A stretch of 64,000 bases of DNA from Brachyspira hyodysenteriae ATCC 27164 (GTDB lineage Bacteria; Spirochaetota; Brachyspiria; Brachyspirales; Brachyspiraceae), in NCBI RefSeq assembly GCF_001676785.2, contig NZ_CP015910.2, positions 434,001-498,000 of the forward strand. Reading direction: 5' to 3'. Position 1 is the stretch's first letter; each line of letters starts with the position of its first letter. Positions 38,443 through 46,957 of this stretch are shown here, one piece after another. Made by a program: the position numbers and the translations under genes. The notes beneath the pieces are model-generated. The model was not told the DNA's origin. It saw only the letters and a list, made by a program, of their open reading frames with translations, and ran no database searches.

Positions 38443-40062
38443 ATGGTAAGTATTAAAAGACAAAGACAGATTAAGTTATTTTTTATATTATCTATTATAT
38501 TAATTGTAATAATTTCTTTATTTATTATATTTGGATACTTTCCTTATGGACTTCATAAAAAAGATATGTCCGAAGTGAAAATACCTAAAGATAATATTGC
38601 CTATGTAAGCGTTAAAAGTCTTGATAAAAGTATACTTAAATTTTCTGATTCCATATATGCTTATAGAATATCTCATGATGAATCTATGTATGATTTTTCT
38701 ATTTTACTTAGAAAAGCAGGTGCATTTGCAGACAGATTAAGAACAAATGATAATTTTTTTATTAAAATGGCTTCTAAACCTATGTTGAGAAGAAATTCTG
38801 CTTTACTTTTTTGGGGATATAATGGAAATTTAGATAACTCAGAAATATTTTATTTATTTGATATAGGAAGATTAAATTCATTTATATTCAGTTCATTTTT
38901 TAATTCTGAAAGTTTGACTATAGATAATATTACTTATGAATTGAAAAAAGTTAACTATAATGGAAATAAAATATATGCTTTAGATAATGGAAGTCCTTAT
39001 TTCTTTTTTACTTTCTATAAAGGACTTTTGATAATTACTAAAAATTACAATCATGTAAAAAAATTGATTGATTTTTTGAATTCTGATGCAAGCGGTATTG
39101 ATGAAGTAGAATTACTTAATAATGTTGAAAATAAATATGAGTCAGATATTTCATTCTATATTAACAAACAACTATTTGATTATAATAAATGTGAAGGCTC
39201 TTTATTATTCACACCATTACAATATTTTAACAATGCATATACTATATATGGAAATGCAAAAATAAATAATGATAATGGATTAATGGATATTTTTGTTGAT
39301 TATGAATATGGCGGATCTGAAAGATATTCTCTTTATGGTTTAGAGGGACAAATAGATATACAGAATTATTTACCTAAAGAAAGAACTGTTATGTATTTTG
39401 CTTTGAAATCATATTTGGCAGGACTTTATCCTATAATGTACAATGATTTAAAAATGGATCATAATAATAAATTATATTCTGAATTATACAATTTATTTAC
39501 AAAGATGAATGATGTTTATTCATTTGGAAGTATTATAAATGATTTGTATGGGGAGATGGCTGTAGCATATATAGAATCAAAAAGATCTGAATTGATATAT
39601 CCTGTGATGATTTTTAATATAGAAAATGATGCTGCTTTGCTTCCTAAATTGGAGGTGGCATTATTAGAAAAATATCCTAATCTTATCAAAAAAGAAAGAA
39701 ATTATAATAACCGTTATATATATTCTTATGATTTAAATAATGGAAATATGTTCTATTATACTTTTGTAGATAAAGTATATTTTGTAAGTGAGAATGAAAA
39801 GGCTATAGAAACAATTATAGACAGCGTTTATGACGGAGAGTCTTTAGATAGTTATATAAAAACTCAAATATCTAAAAATATTAATCCTGATTATGTATTT
39901 ACAATACAGCTTTCAAAATCTCAGGATATTTTAAGATATTTCAATATACCTTTAAGAACTTGGAGTTATCCTAACAGTATAATAATAGGTTCTACTATTA
40001 ATTCTAATTATACCCATGTTAATATAGATTTTAAGGCTAATTTTAATAGTGTAAGTAAATAA
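38443..40062 (+). CDS. Membrane-anchored extracytoplasmic protein of unknown function
   Basis: Not assigned to a family with confidence. The 539-residue protein has a basic start, one transmembrane helix (about 12-33, FFILSIILIVIISLFIIF) and a long extracytoplasmic part rich in Tyr, Asn, Ser and Leu. The body shows two similar-looking halves with motifs NKIYALDNGSPYFFFTFYKGLLIITKNYNHVKKLID and NMFYYTFVDKVYFVSENEKAIETIID, which resembles the DUF3352-type layout seen in some envelope proteins, but that is tentative. AAGGAAA precedes the ATG. The RF1 gene follows with its own promoter. Confidence 0.7.
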   Translation: MVSIKRQRQIKLFFILSIILIVIISLFIIFGYFPYGLHKKDMSEVKIPKDNIAYVSVKSLDKSILKFSDSIYAYRISHDESMYDFSILLRKAGAFADRLRTNDNFFIKMASKPMLRRNSALLFWGYNGNLDNSEIFYLFDIGRLNSFIFSSFFNSESLTIDNITYELKKVNYNGNKIYALDNGSPYFFFTFYKGLLIITKNYNHVKKLIDFLNSDASGIDEVELLNNVENKYESDISFYINKQLFDYNKCEGSLLFTPLQYFNNAYTIYGNAKINNDNGLMDIFVDYEYGGSERYSLYGLEGQIDIQNYLPKERTVMYFALKSYLAGLYPIMYNDLKMDHNNKLYSELYNLFTKMNDVYSFGSIINDLYGEMAVAYIESKRSELIYPVMIFNIENDAALLPKLEVALLEKYPNLIKKERNYNNRYIYSYDLNNGNMFYYTFVDKVYFVSENEKAIETIIDSVYDGESLDSYIKTQISKNINPDYVFTIQLSKSQDILRYFNIPLRTWSYPNSIIIGSTINSNYTHVNIDFKANFNSVSK

Positions 40063-40090
40063 TTTTAATAGTTGTCAAAAATTATAATAG

Positions 40091-40118
40091 TTGATAAATA
40101 TCATTATTTGTATATAAT
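40091..40118 (+). promoter_or_regulatory. Promoter of prfA
   Basis: TTGATA (40091-40096), 16 bp, TATAAT (40113-40118), 32 bp before the ATG at 40150. Confidence 0.65.
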
Positions 40119-40149
40119 TATACTTATTTTTTGGAGTGAAATTTATTTT

Positions 40150-41226
40150 ATGTCAATAATTGATAAACTGTCATTGGTAGAAAAAACTTATGAAGATATA
40201 GTGCAGAAACTTAATGATGCTAATATAAAGGATAATAGAGTTATACAGGATTTGATGAAAAAAAAATCAGAAATAGAAGATATTGTAGAAGAATATAAAA
40301 AATTAAAAGTAGTATTAAAAGAGATAGAAGAATCTAATGAAATGGTTAATAATCCTGAGACTGATAAAGAACTTAAAGACATGGCGCTATTAGAGATAGA
40401 GGATCTTAATCAAAAGAAAGAAGATATAGTAAACGGGCTTAGACTTCTTTTACTTCCTAAAGATAAAAATGACGGAAAGAATATTATAGTTGAGATTAGA
40501 GTAGGTACAGGAGGAGATGAATCTGCTTTATTTGTAGGCGATTTATTTAGAATGTATACTCGTTTTATAGAAAGAACTAATTTAAAAATGGAAATAATAG
40601 ATACTAGTCCTACTGAGCTTGGAGGATATAAAGAGGTTATATTTTCAGTATCCGGTAAAGATGCTTATAGAACATTAAAATTTGAAAGCGGTACTCATCG
40701 CGTACAAAGAATACCTGCTACAGAGTCAGGAGGAAGAATACATACATCAGCTTCTACAGTTGCTGTTATGCCTGAAGCTATGGAAAGCGATGTTGTTATA
40801 AAAGATGAAGATATAAGAGTGGATATATTCCGTTCGAGCGGACCTGGAGGACAGTCTGTTAATACTACTGATAGTGCTGTTAGAATTACGCATTTGCCTA
40901 CAGGATTGGTTGTGCAGTGTCAGGATGAAAAGAGTCAGCATAAGAATAAGGCAAAGGCATTAAAAGTTCTTCGTGCTAGGATATATGAGAAAGAAGAGGC
41001 TGAAAGAAAGGCTAAGGAAGCTAAGGAAAGAAGAGAACAGATTGGTTCAGGTGATAGAAGTGAGAGAATAAGAACTTATAATTTCCCTCAAAATAGGGTT
41101 ACAGATCATAGAATAAATGTTACTCTTTATAAATTGGATAGATTTATGGATGGTGAAATTACAGAGATAACTGATGCTTTATTTAAAAAAGAGCAAGAGG
41201 ATATGCTTGCTTCATATTCTGATTAA
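40150..41226 (+). CDS. prfA: Peptide chain release factor 1
   Basis: RF1 reads UAA and UAG in the ribosomal A site and triggers peptide release. The GGQ motif is in FRSSGPGGQSVNTTDSAVRITH and the codon-recognition tripeptide is PAT in RIPATESGGRIHTSASTVAVMPEA, which marks RF1 rather than RF2. I choose ATG 40150 (358 residues, normal length), after GGAG at 40133-40136; the longer frame upstream runs through the promoter and is not coding. The three genes that follow are closely spaced and may be co-transcribed. Because UGA is the RF2 codon, RF1 does not compete at the selenocysteine UGAs described below. Confidence 0.97.
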   Translation: MSIIDKLSLVEKTYEDIVQKLNDANIKDNRVIQDLMKKKSEIEDIVEEYKKLKVVLKEIEESNEMVNNPETDKELKDMALLEIEDLNQKKEDIVNGLRLLLLPKDKNDGKNIIVEIRVGTGGDESALFVGDLFRMYTRFIERTNLKMEIIDTSPTELGGYKEVIFSVSGKDAYRTLKFESGTHRVQRIPATESGGRIHTSASTVAVMPEAMESDVVIKDEDIRVDIFRSSGPGGQSVNTTDSAVRITHLPTGLVVQCQDEKSQHKNKAKALKVLRARIYEKEEAERKAKEAKERREQIGSGDRSERIRTYNFPQNRVTDHRINVTLYKLDRFMDGEITEITDALFKKEQEDMLASYSD

Positions 41227-41243
41227 TACTTTATGAGTTATTT

Positions 41244-41954
41244 ATGAAAGATATAGAAAATATATTAGGCGAAGAAAAAATTATTCATAAATTATATGAT
41301 GATGATCCTGTTATTAGATATATAAAAAGTTTTGATAATGTTTTATATGCTGATTATTCTTATAGAGGAAATGATAGTTATGAAACTGATGATTCCTTGA
41401 TTGGGTTATTTGCTTATCATAAAGATGATAAATATTTATTTGGTGAATTTGGATATTTTAAAGAAAATAGAGAAGAATTAAAACTTATTGTAAGCGATTA
41501 TCCTGAATATATAACTTTGGATAATTATGAACTTACTAATGAAAAATTTAATGATTTAATTAATTTACATAATATTTCTATGAATCAGTTCAGTGCTTTA
41601 ATGATAGGTAAAAATGAAATAGATGATATAAAATCTAATTCTTTGAAAAAAATAACTTTAGATGAATATATAGAAATTTTTCCGCATAGATATATAAATA
41701 ACAGAATAAGATTTTCATCAAAATATAAACGATTTGAAAGAATATATATAGATGATATATCAGAAGATTTAATTTATAGATGTTCTTATTGCGGGGCTTC
41801 TAATTTATCTAAGTTAATAAATAATGATATTAATAACTTGCATGATATAGATACTTTTTATTATGATGATAACAATATAGAAAAGAGTTTATATATATGT
41901 AAAGTATGCGGTTTGATATCAAGAAGTCCTGATAATATTATGGATTATATTTAA
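41244..41954 (+). CDS. Unknown protein with C-terminal Cys4 zinc-ribbon-like motif
   Basis: Not recognised. A 236-residue acidic, cytoplasmic protein, rich in Asp, Ile, Asn and Tyr. Its only clear signature is a C-terminal pair of CxxC knuckles, CSYCG and, 40 residues later, CKVCG, which would form a zinc ribbon. It begins 17 bp after prfA and is 22 bp before the spiro-SPASM gene, so the genes probably form one transcript. The ribosome site is weak. Confidence 0.7.
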   Translation: MKDIENILGEEKIIHKLYDDDPVIRYIKSFDNVLYADYSYRGNDSYETDDSLIGLFAYHKDDKYLFGEFGYFKENREELKLIVSDYPEYITLDNYELTNEKFNDLINLHNISMNQFSALMIGKNEIDDIKSNSLKKITLDEYIEIFPHRYINNRIRFSSKYKRFERIYIDDISEDLIYRCSYCGASNLSKLINNDINNLHDIDTFYYDDNNIEKSLYICKVCGLISRSPDNIMDYI

Positions 41955-41976
41955 TTAATTTTATAAGAGGTAAAAG

Positions 41977-43416
41977 ATGAGTTTTTTAATATTAGCTGAT
42001 AAAACTTTTTCTAATGAGTTTTCTAAAGAATTTGATAATATCTTCAATGATAAAATTAATATTTTGAAAGATAAATTAAACTGTGATGTTAAATATATAG
42101 AGAATAATGATCTTGAAATAATAGAAAATTATTTAAATAACATATATAAAGAAAGTGAAAATTATGACAATATAATTTATATACCTGGTAATATGCCTTT
42201 ATTTAATGAAGATGAAACAGTTAAATTAACTAAGATACATGAGGAAAATATATCATATTTTAGTTATGGTGAAAATTATCCTGCAGGCATAGTACCTTTT
42301 ATAATAAGAAGAACTGCTTTTGAAAAGTTATTTAATATTATAAAAACAAAAGATATTAAAGTATCTGAAAATGCTATAAATAATATTGTATTCGTTGATC
42401 CTAACTTTTTTGAAATAGAAATACTTATATCTGAACATGATATGAGATATTACAGACTTTCACTTTTTGCTGATAGTAAAAGAAATGCTATTTTAATAAA
42501 AAAACTTATTAATTATAAAGATTATAATGAAATGGTTAAGGCAATAGAAGAAAATCCAAACATTAGAAGAACATTGCCTTCATTTGTAGAAATAGATATT
42601 AATAACAGACAAAATGTATTAAATAAATATTTATTGAAAAATGAAACTATAAAAAATGAAATTTCAAAAGAAGAAAAAAATATTACTTTAGATGAGTTTA
42701 AGAGTATATATGATAAGATTTATGATTTTTGCGGTGATTTTCATATGTCTATAGGCAGTTATTATGAACCGCTTTTAAATAAAGATGTTTTTGAGATATT
42801 AGAATATGCTACTAGAAATAAAAATGTTAATGTATATTTAGAAACTAATGCATTGCTTCTTGATAGTGATAAGGCTAAAAGATTATTATCTATGCAGTCA
42901 GAAAGGAATAATCTTCATGTTATTATACATTTAGATACTGTGGAAGAAGAAGTTTATAATAAGATATATGATAATGGGGATATAAAAACTACTATATCTA
43001 ATATAGATTATTATTTGCTTAGAGAGCCTAAAAATACTTATTTACAGATAACAAAGCAAAAAGATAATTTTGATTATTTAGCTTCATATTATAAATATTT
43101 TGATAAATATAAAATAGATATAATAATGCAGAAATATTATAATTATAGAGGTATTATAGATGATAATAGAGTAGGTGATATGGCTCCTTTAATTAATATA
43201 GGATGCTGGCATTTATCTAGGGATTTATTTATAGATAGTTATGGAGATGTTTATATTTGCCGATTCGATATAAACAAAGAAAAGAAAATAGCTTCCATAT
43301 ATGAAGAAAATTTAGAAAATATATGGAAAAGTCTTGAAAATTATTTTATTGATAATGTTTGCAAAAAATTAGATTTTTGTAATAATTGTGATGAATGGTA
43401 TTTATATAATTTTTGA
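41977..43416 (+). CDS. Spiro-SPASM-type protein
   Basis: A 479-residue protein that matches my recollection of the spirochaete-specific spiro-SPASM family. The C-terminal SPASM-like domain has NIGCWHLSRDLFIDSYGDVYICRFD, SIYEENLENIWKSLENYF and the Cys cluster CKKLDFCNNCDEWYLYNF at the very end, suited to auxiliary iron-sulfur ligation. The middle (about 225-400) has the look of a radical SAM barrel (HMSIGSYYEPLLN, VYLETNALLLD, VIIHLDTVEEEVYNKI) but I see no Cx3Cx2C motif, so SAM cleavage is not expected. The N-terminal 200 residues resemble a nucleotidyl- or glycosyl-transferase-like fold (DNIIYIPGNMPLFNEDET). Function is unknown. AGAGG precedes the start. Confidence 0.75.
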   Translation: MSFLILADKTFSNEFSKEFDNIFNDKINILKDKLNCDVKYIENNDLEIIENYLNNIYKESENYDNIIYIPGNMPLFNEDETVKLTKIHEENISYFSYGENYPAGIVPFIIRRTAFEKLFNIIKTKDIKVSENAINNIVFVDPNFFEIEILISEHDMRYYRLSLFADSKRNAILIKKLINYKDYNEMVKAIEENPNIRRTLPSFVEIDINNRQNVLNKYLLKNETIKNEISKEEKNITLDEFKSIYDKIYDFCGDFHMSIGSYYEPLLNKDVFEILEYATRNKNVNVYLETNALLLDSDKAKRLLSMQSERNNLHVIIHLDTVEEEVYNKIYDNGDIKTTISNIDYYLLREPKNTYLQITKQKDNFDYLASYYKYFDKYKIDIIMQKYYNYRGIIDDNRVGDMAPLINIGCWHLSRDLFIDSYGDVYICRFDINKEKKIASIYEENLENIWKSLENYFIDNVCKKLDFCNNCDEWYLYNF

Positions 43417-43418
43417 TT

Positions 43419-43850
43419 ATGGAAAATATAATAGTAAAATATTTGGAATTTGTTTTAGCTTGTTATGTAGTTAGATTTTTAGCTACTAGATTCATATCAG
43501 AATTTCAATCAGTTAAAAAATTTTATTATAGAAGAGAAATATTGCCAGGGGTTCGTAATTGGAATAATAGAATAAAAATGATGTATTACTTTGAATTTTT
43601 TTCTTTTCTTCAAAGTTTATTAATAGCATTGTTTTTTATGATATTTTTTAATTTTGTTCCTTTAAAAGCTCATATAAAATTGTTCATAGGATTTTTAACA
43701 TACTCATCTTTTATAATAGCAGATAAAGTGAGATTCTCAATACTTCTTACTAATTATCCATATTCACTTTTGATGATGGATACAGGTATATTTTTATTTG
43801 TAAGTTTTCTGCAGTTTATTGTAATGGCTTTTATGAATGCTACTTTATAA
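43419..43850 (+). CDS. Small membrane protein of unknown function
   Basis: Not recognised. A 143-residue protein with three to four hydrophobic helices (about 5-25, 56-78, 84-104, 115-140). Either the ATG at 43419 or an in-frame TTG at 43413, which overlaps the spiro-SPASM stop codon, could start it; no ribosome site is evident, so translation may be coupled. It ends the prfA-spiro-SPASM run just before a strong terminator. Confidence 0.65.
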   Translation: MENIIVKYLEFVLACYVVRFLATRFISEFQSVKKFYYRREILPGVRNWNNRIKMMYYFEFFSFLQSLLIALFFMIFFNFVPLKAHIKLFIGFLTYSSFIIADKVRFSILLTNYPYSLLMMDTGIFLFVSFLQFIVMAFMNATL

Positions 43851-43854
43851 AAAT

Positions 43855-43884
43855 AAAGGAAGTCAATATGACTTCCTTTTTATC
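43855..43884. terminator. Bidirectional terminator
   Basis: Perfect 11-bp stem AAAGGAAGTCA/TGACTTCCTTT (43855-43865, 43869-43879) with a 3-nt loop, T-rich on the right. It lies between convergent transcripts. Confidence 0.88.
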
Positions 43885-43901
43885 CTTTTATAATAAAGAA
43901 A

Positions 43902-44888
43902 TTAATTTTGTTCTATAGTGATGGAAGCACCTATATCCATTGAATGAGTTTTTCCTTTATATGTAACCTTTTCAGATATTATAGAATTATCCATAAATGC
44001 ATTAGATATATTTACTTCTTCAAATATAATGCTATTTTTTAATATGGAATTTTCTATTTTAGAATTCTTTCCAATATGTACATACGGTCCTATTACAGAA
44101 TTTTCTATTTTTACATCTTTATCTATGAATACAGGAGGTATTATAGCAGTGTCTTTTATACCCTTGCTTAATATATCATGTTTTATAATAGATTTATTTG
44201 TTTCTATCATGGTAGATTTTTCGCCGCAGTCATACCAGCCGTCTAATTTGAATGTTTTGAATACTATTGATTTTTCTATCATATATTCTAAAGCATCTGT
44301 AAGCTGATATTCATTTTTAGTTTTTATATCATTTTTTATAATGTAATCTATAGCTTCAAATAATTCTTTAGTATTTACTATATTATACATACCTGTGAGA
44401 GCTAAATTACTTATAGGTTCTTTGGGTTTTTCAACTAATTTTGTTATAACACCTTGTTCATTCAATATTGCCACTCCGAATCTGCTTGGATTATCAACTT
44501 CACATACTCCAAGCGAATTTTCATTTTTACTTACTATATTTGAAAGATTTAATTTGAATATAGTATCTCCTAATATAATAAATATTTTATCATCATCTTT
44601 TATATGCTCTTTTGTAAGCGATATTGCATGAGCTAAACCTTTATACTCTTTTTGCTCTACAAATGTAAGTTTTATATTTGTATATTTATTAGTTAGATAT
44701 TCAATCATTTGATCTTTTAAATAACCAACTATAAATATAACTTCATCCAAATCCTGTATAGAAGATATTTCAGTCATTATAAAATCTATAATGGTAGAAC
44801 CTGCTATAGGAAGTATTGGTTTAGGTTTTGTTATAGTATGCGGTCTTAATCTAGTGCCTTCTCCGGCTGCTGGTATAATAACTTTCAA
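43902..44888 (-). CDS. Sugar-1-phosphate nucleotidyltransferase with hexapeptide tail
   Basis: A 328-residue enzyme that couples NTP and a sugar 1-phosphate to an NDP-sugar for glycan or LPS synthesis. The N-terminal signature is VIIPAAGEGTRLRPHTITKPKPILPIAG, then VIFIVGYLKDQM, and the Asp of LGDTIF for metal binding. From about residue 235 the left-handed beta-helix repeats begin (VFIDKDVKIENSVIGPYVHIGKNSKIENSILKNS). The donor base (TTP, CTP or UTP) and the sugar cannot be fixed. The start codon is TTG at 44888 with AAGGAT upstream; no ATG fits. It lies 16 bp after the DJ-1-like gene, so they form an operon. Confidence 0.9.
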   Translation of the reverse strand: MKVIIPAAGEGTRLRPHTITKPKPILPIAGSTIIDFIMTEISSIQDLDEVIFIVGYLKDQMIEYLTNKYTNIKLTFVEQKEYKGLAHAISLTKEHIKDDDKIFIILGDTIFKLNLSNIVSKNENSLGVCEVDNPSRFGVAILNEQGVITKLVEKPKEPISNLALTGMYNIVNTKELFEAIDYIIKNDIKTKNEYQLTDALEYMIEKSIVFKTFKLDGWYDCGEKSTMIETNKSIIKHDILSKGIKDTAIIPPVFIDKDVKIENSVIGPYVHIGKNSKIENSILKNSIIFEEVNISNAFMDNSIISEKVTYKGKTHSMDIGASITIEQN

Positions 44889-44904
44889 TTTTTGATCCTT
44901 ATAA

Positions 44905-45459
44905 TTATTTAATTAATGGTATTAATAAAGCATTTGATAATTCTTCATTAGATCCATTTAAATATTTTACTATTTCTAAAGCAAAGAATACTGTAGTGGC
45001 AGGACCTTTAGAAGTAATAATATTATCATCACAAACAACTAAATCTTTTTCTACATATTCGCCGCCTTTTACATGCACTTCGCAGCTAGGGTAGCAAGTA
45101 TATTTTCCTTTTATAACACCAGCCTCACCTAATACTATAGGAGAAGCACATATTGCAGATACTAGCTTTTTATTTTCATACATATTTCTAAGTATTTCTA
45201 AAACTCTCATATCTGCTTTTAAATTATTCATTCCTCCCATTCCGCCTGGAAGAGCTATAGCATCAAAATCATAATTCATTATTTTTTCTAAAGTTGTGTC
45301 TGCTTTCAAAAAAATATTATGAGAACCTTTTACTTCTAAATTATCAGTAAGAGAAGCAGTTACAACTTCTATATCTGCTCTTCTTAAAATATCAATGATA
45401 GTTACAGCTTCAATTTCCTCAGCTCCTTCTGCTAAGGGTACTAAAACTTTTTTAGACAT
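44905..45459 (-). CDS. DJ-1/PfpI family protein
   Basis: A 184-residue member of the DJ-1/ThiJ/YajL group. Seen are KVLVPLAEGAEEIEAVTIIDILRRA (conserved Glu), DAIALPGGMGGMNNL, and the nucleophile elbow SAICASPIVLGEAGVIKGKYTCYP with the reactive Cys of CAS. Relatives act as glyoxalase III, deglycase-like or redox-chaperone proteins; the reaction here is not known. AAGGAG precedes the ATG, and the nucleotidyltransferase gene follows. Confidence 0.93.
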   Translation of the reverse strand: MSKKVLVPLAEGAEEIEAVTIIDILRRADIEVVTASLTDNLEVKGSHNIFLKADTTLEKIMNYDFDAIALPGGMGGMNNLKADMRVLEILRNMYENKKLVSAICASPIVLGEAGVIKGKYTCYPSCEVHVKGGEYVEKDLVVCDDNIITSKGPATTVFFALEIVKYLNGSNEELSNALLIPLIK

Positions 45460-45561
45460 ATTATAATCTCCTTATTTACCATAATTTCCTATTATTATAT
45501 AATAGTTTATATTTATAATATTGCAAGTAATTCTTTTTTTATAATTAAAATATTATAATTT

Positions 45562-46143
45562 TTATATATTATTAAGTTTTTCTATAGCTTTTTCATATCC
45601 TAAATCTGCTGACTTTTTTAAATATTTTTTAGATTTAAGAATATACTTTTCTTTTATTTCATTTTCTTTTTCATGTTTTGAAAGTATATTGTATAGTTTG
45701 TATAGATCATAATATGCTATATAATCTTCAGGATTGAATTCTAATGTTTCTTTTAAATATTTTATTGCTTTTTTATATTTTTTCTTTTTTCTGTATACCA
45801 CAGACATTAAATAATAGGCATCAGAATAGGCTTTATTTTTTAAAATAACTTTTTCTAAATCTTCTATAGCCTTATCATAATCTTCCTTATCAATATAAAC
45901 TTCTGCTCTGTAATAATATGCATCACTATCATGCGGATATATTTCTATAGATTTATTATAGGTATCTATTGCTTTATCATAATCTTTTATATCATAATAA
46001 ATTCTTGCTAAATTATGATAAGCATCCAAATTATTACTATCTACTTCTATAACTTTAAGCAGATCATCAATAGCTTCATTATATCTTTTATTTTGAATAT
46101 TATTTAATGCACTATAAAAATACTTGTTTTCCTCACTAATCAT
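45562..46143 (-). CDS. Tetratricopeptide repeat protein
   Basis: A 193-residue soluble protein built of about five TPR units from residue 5 to 160, each with the usual AxxxY...A-Y/F pattern: YNEAIDDLLKVIEVDSNNLDAYHNLA, YDKAIDTYNKSIEIYPHDSDAYYYRA, YDKAIEDLEKVILKNKAYSDAYYLMS, YKKAIKYLKETLEFNPEDYIAYYDLY. The C-terminus KSADLGYEKAIEKL recalls a Sel1-type repeat. No signal peptide is seen. TPR proteins serve as scaffolds; the partner is not evident from the neighbours. Monocistronic. Confidence 0.92.
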   Translation of the reverse strand: MISEENKYFYSALNNIQNKRYNEAIDDLLKVIEVDSNNLDAYHNLARIYYDIKDYDKAIDTYNKSIEIYPHDSDAYYYRAEVYIDKEDYDKAIEDLEKVILKNKAYSDAYYLMSVVYRKKKKYKKAIKYLKETLEFNPEDYIAYYDLYKLYNILSKHEKENEIKEKYILKSKKYLKKSADLGYEKAIEKLNNI

Positions 46144-46200
46144 ATTATATATTATCCTATTATATTAAAAATTATAATATATAAATTATACAAAAAATAA

Positions 46201-46243
46201 TAAGTGAATGCAAATTTATTTTATATAAATTTATATTCACTTA
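46201..46243 (-). terminator. Terminator after eda
   Basis: TAAGTGAAT (46201-46209) and ATTCACTTA (46235-46243) enclose a second stem AAATTTA/TAAATTT (46212-46218, 46226-46232). On the minus strand a TTATTTTTT tract follows. Confidence 0.75.
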
Positions 46244-46278
46244 TATATAAAGTACATGGCAAAATATAAAAAGTTTTA

Positions 46279-46911
46279 TTAATTTTCTAATTCTTTTATT
46301 AATTTACTAGCCTCTTCAAATCTTCTTTTTATTTCGCTCCAGTTTTTTTCTTCCATTAAGTTTCTAGGGCATAACCAAGAACCTCCGCATGCAAATACAT
46401 TTTTATTTTGAAGATATTCTTTTACATTATCAATACTTACACCACCCAAAGGCATAAATTTTACTCCTGTATGCTGATAAACAGGTGCTATATTTTTTAT
46501 CCAATTAATGCCGCCGTATAAACCAGCATGGAAGAATTTTATATATTTATGTCCGTAAGCTAAACATTGCTCAAGTTCCGCAGGAGTTGCAGCACCAGGT
46601 ATATAATGATATTTTTTATTTTTAGCATATTCAAGCATAACAGGCTGAAATCCTGGGCTTATTATTATATTTGTTCCTAAATCAAGTATTCTATCAACTT
46701 GTTCAGTACTCAAAACTGTAGCAGCTGCTCTTGGAAGAGTAGGGTAGTCTTTAGCTAATATTTCTAAAGCTTTGTATCCGTATTCTGTTCTTAAAGTTAA
46801 TTCTATAGAAGGAAGAAATTCTAAACAAAGTTCTGCTATGTTTCTTATTTCTTCTTCATTTTCAACAACTACTACAGGTATTATTTTATTTTGTATATAT
46901 TTTTCCAACAT
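46279..46911 (-). CDS. eda: 2-keto-3-deoxy-6-phosphogluconate aldolase, variant
   Basis: Splits KDPG into pyruvate and glyceraldehyde 3-phosphate, the last step of hexuronate breakdown. The 210-residue sequence has IPVVVVENEEEIRNIAELC, SIELTLRTEYGYKAL (catalytic Glu), ISPGFQP, PGAATPAELEQCLAYG, the Schiff-base Lys in YIKFFHAGLYGG, and the phosphate site CGGSWLCP. Two motifs depart from the usual: FFPAE reads FFHAG and the PTGG loop reads PLGGV. I start at ATG 46911, since GGAG in an upstream in-frame ATGGAG (46923) is the likely ribosome site. It is the last gene after uxuB-uxuA-uxaC, which fits the role. Confidence 0.92.
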   Translation of the reverse strand: MLEKYIQNKIIPVVVVENEEEIRNIAELCLEFLPSIELTLRTEYGYKALEILAKDYPTLPRAAATVLSTEQVDRILDLGTNIIISPGFQPVMLEYAKNKKYHYIPGAATPAELEQCLAYGHKYIKFFHAGLYGGINWIKNIAPVYQHTGVKFMPLGGVSIDNVKEYLQNKNVFACGGSWLCPRNLMEEKNWSEIKRRFEEASKLIKELEN

Positions 46912-46957
46912 AATAAACTCCATAAAATATAAAACTATAATTTATAATCTATCATAC

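Noticed and set aside
40072-40149. A longer N-terminus for RF1
   Set aside because: It would translate the promoter region; the family normally begins near ATG 40150, which has GGAG upstream.
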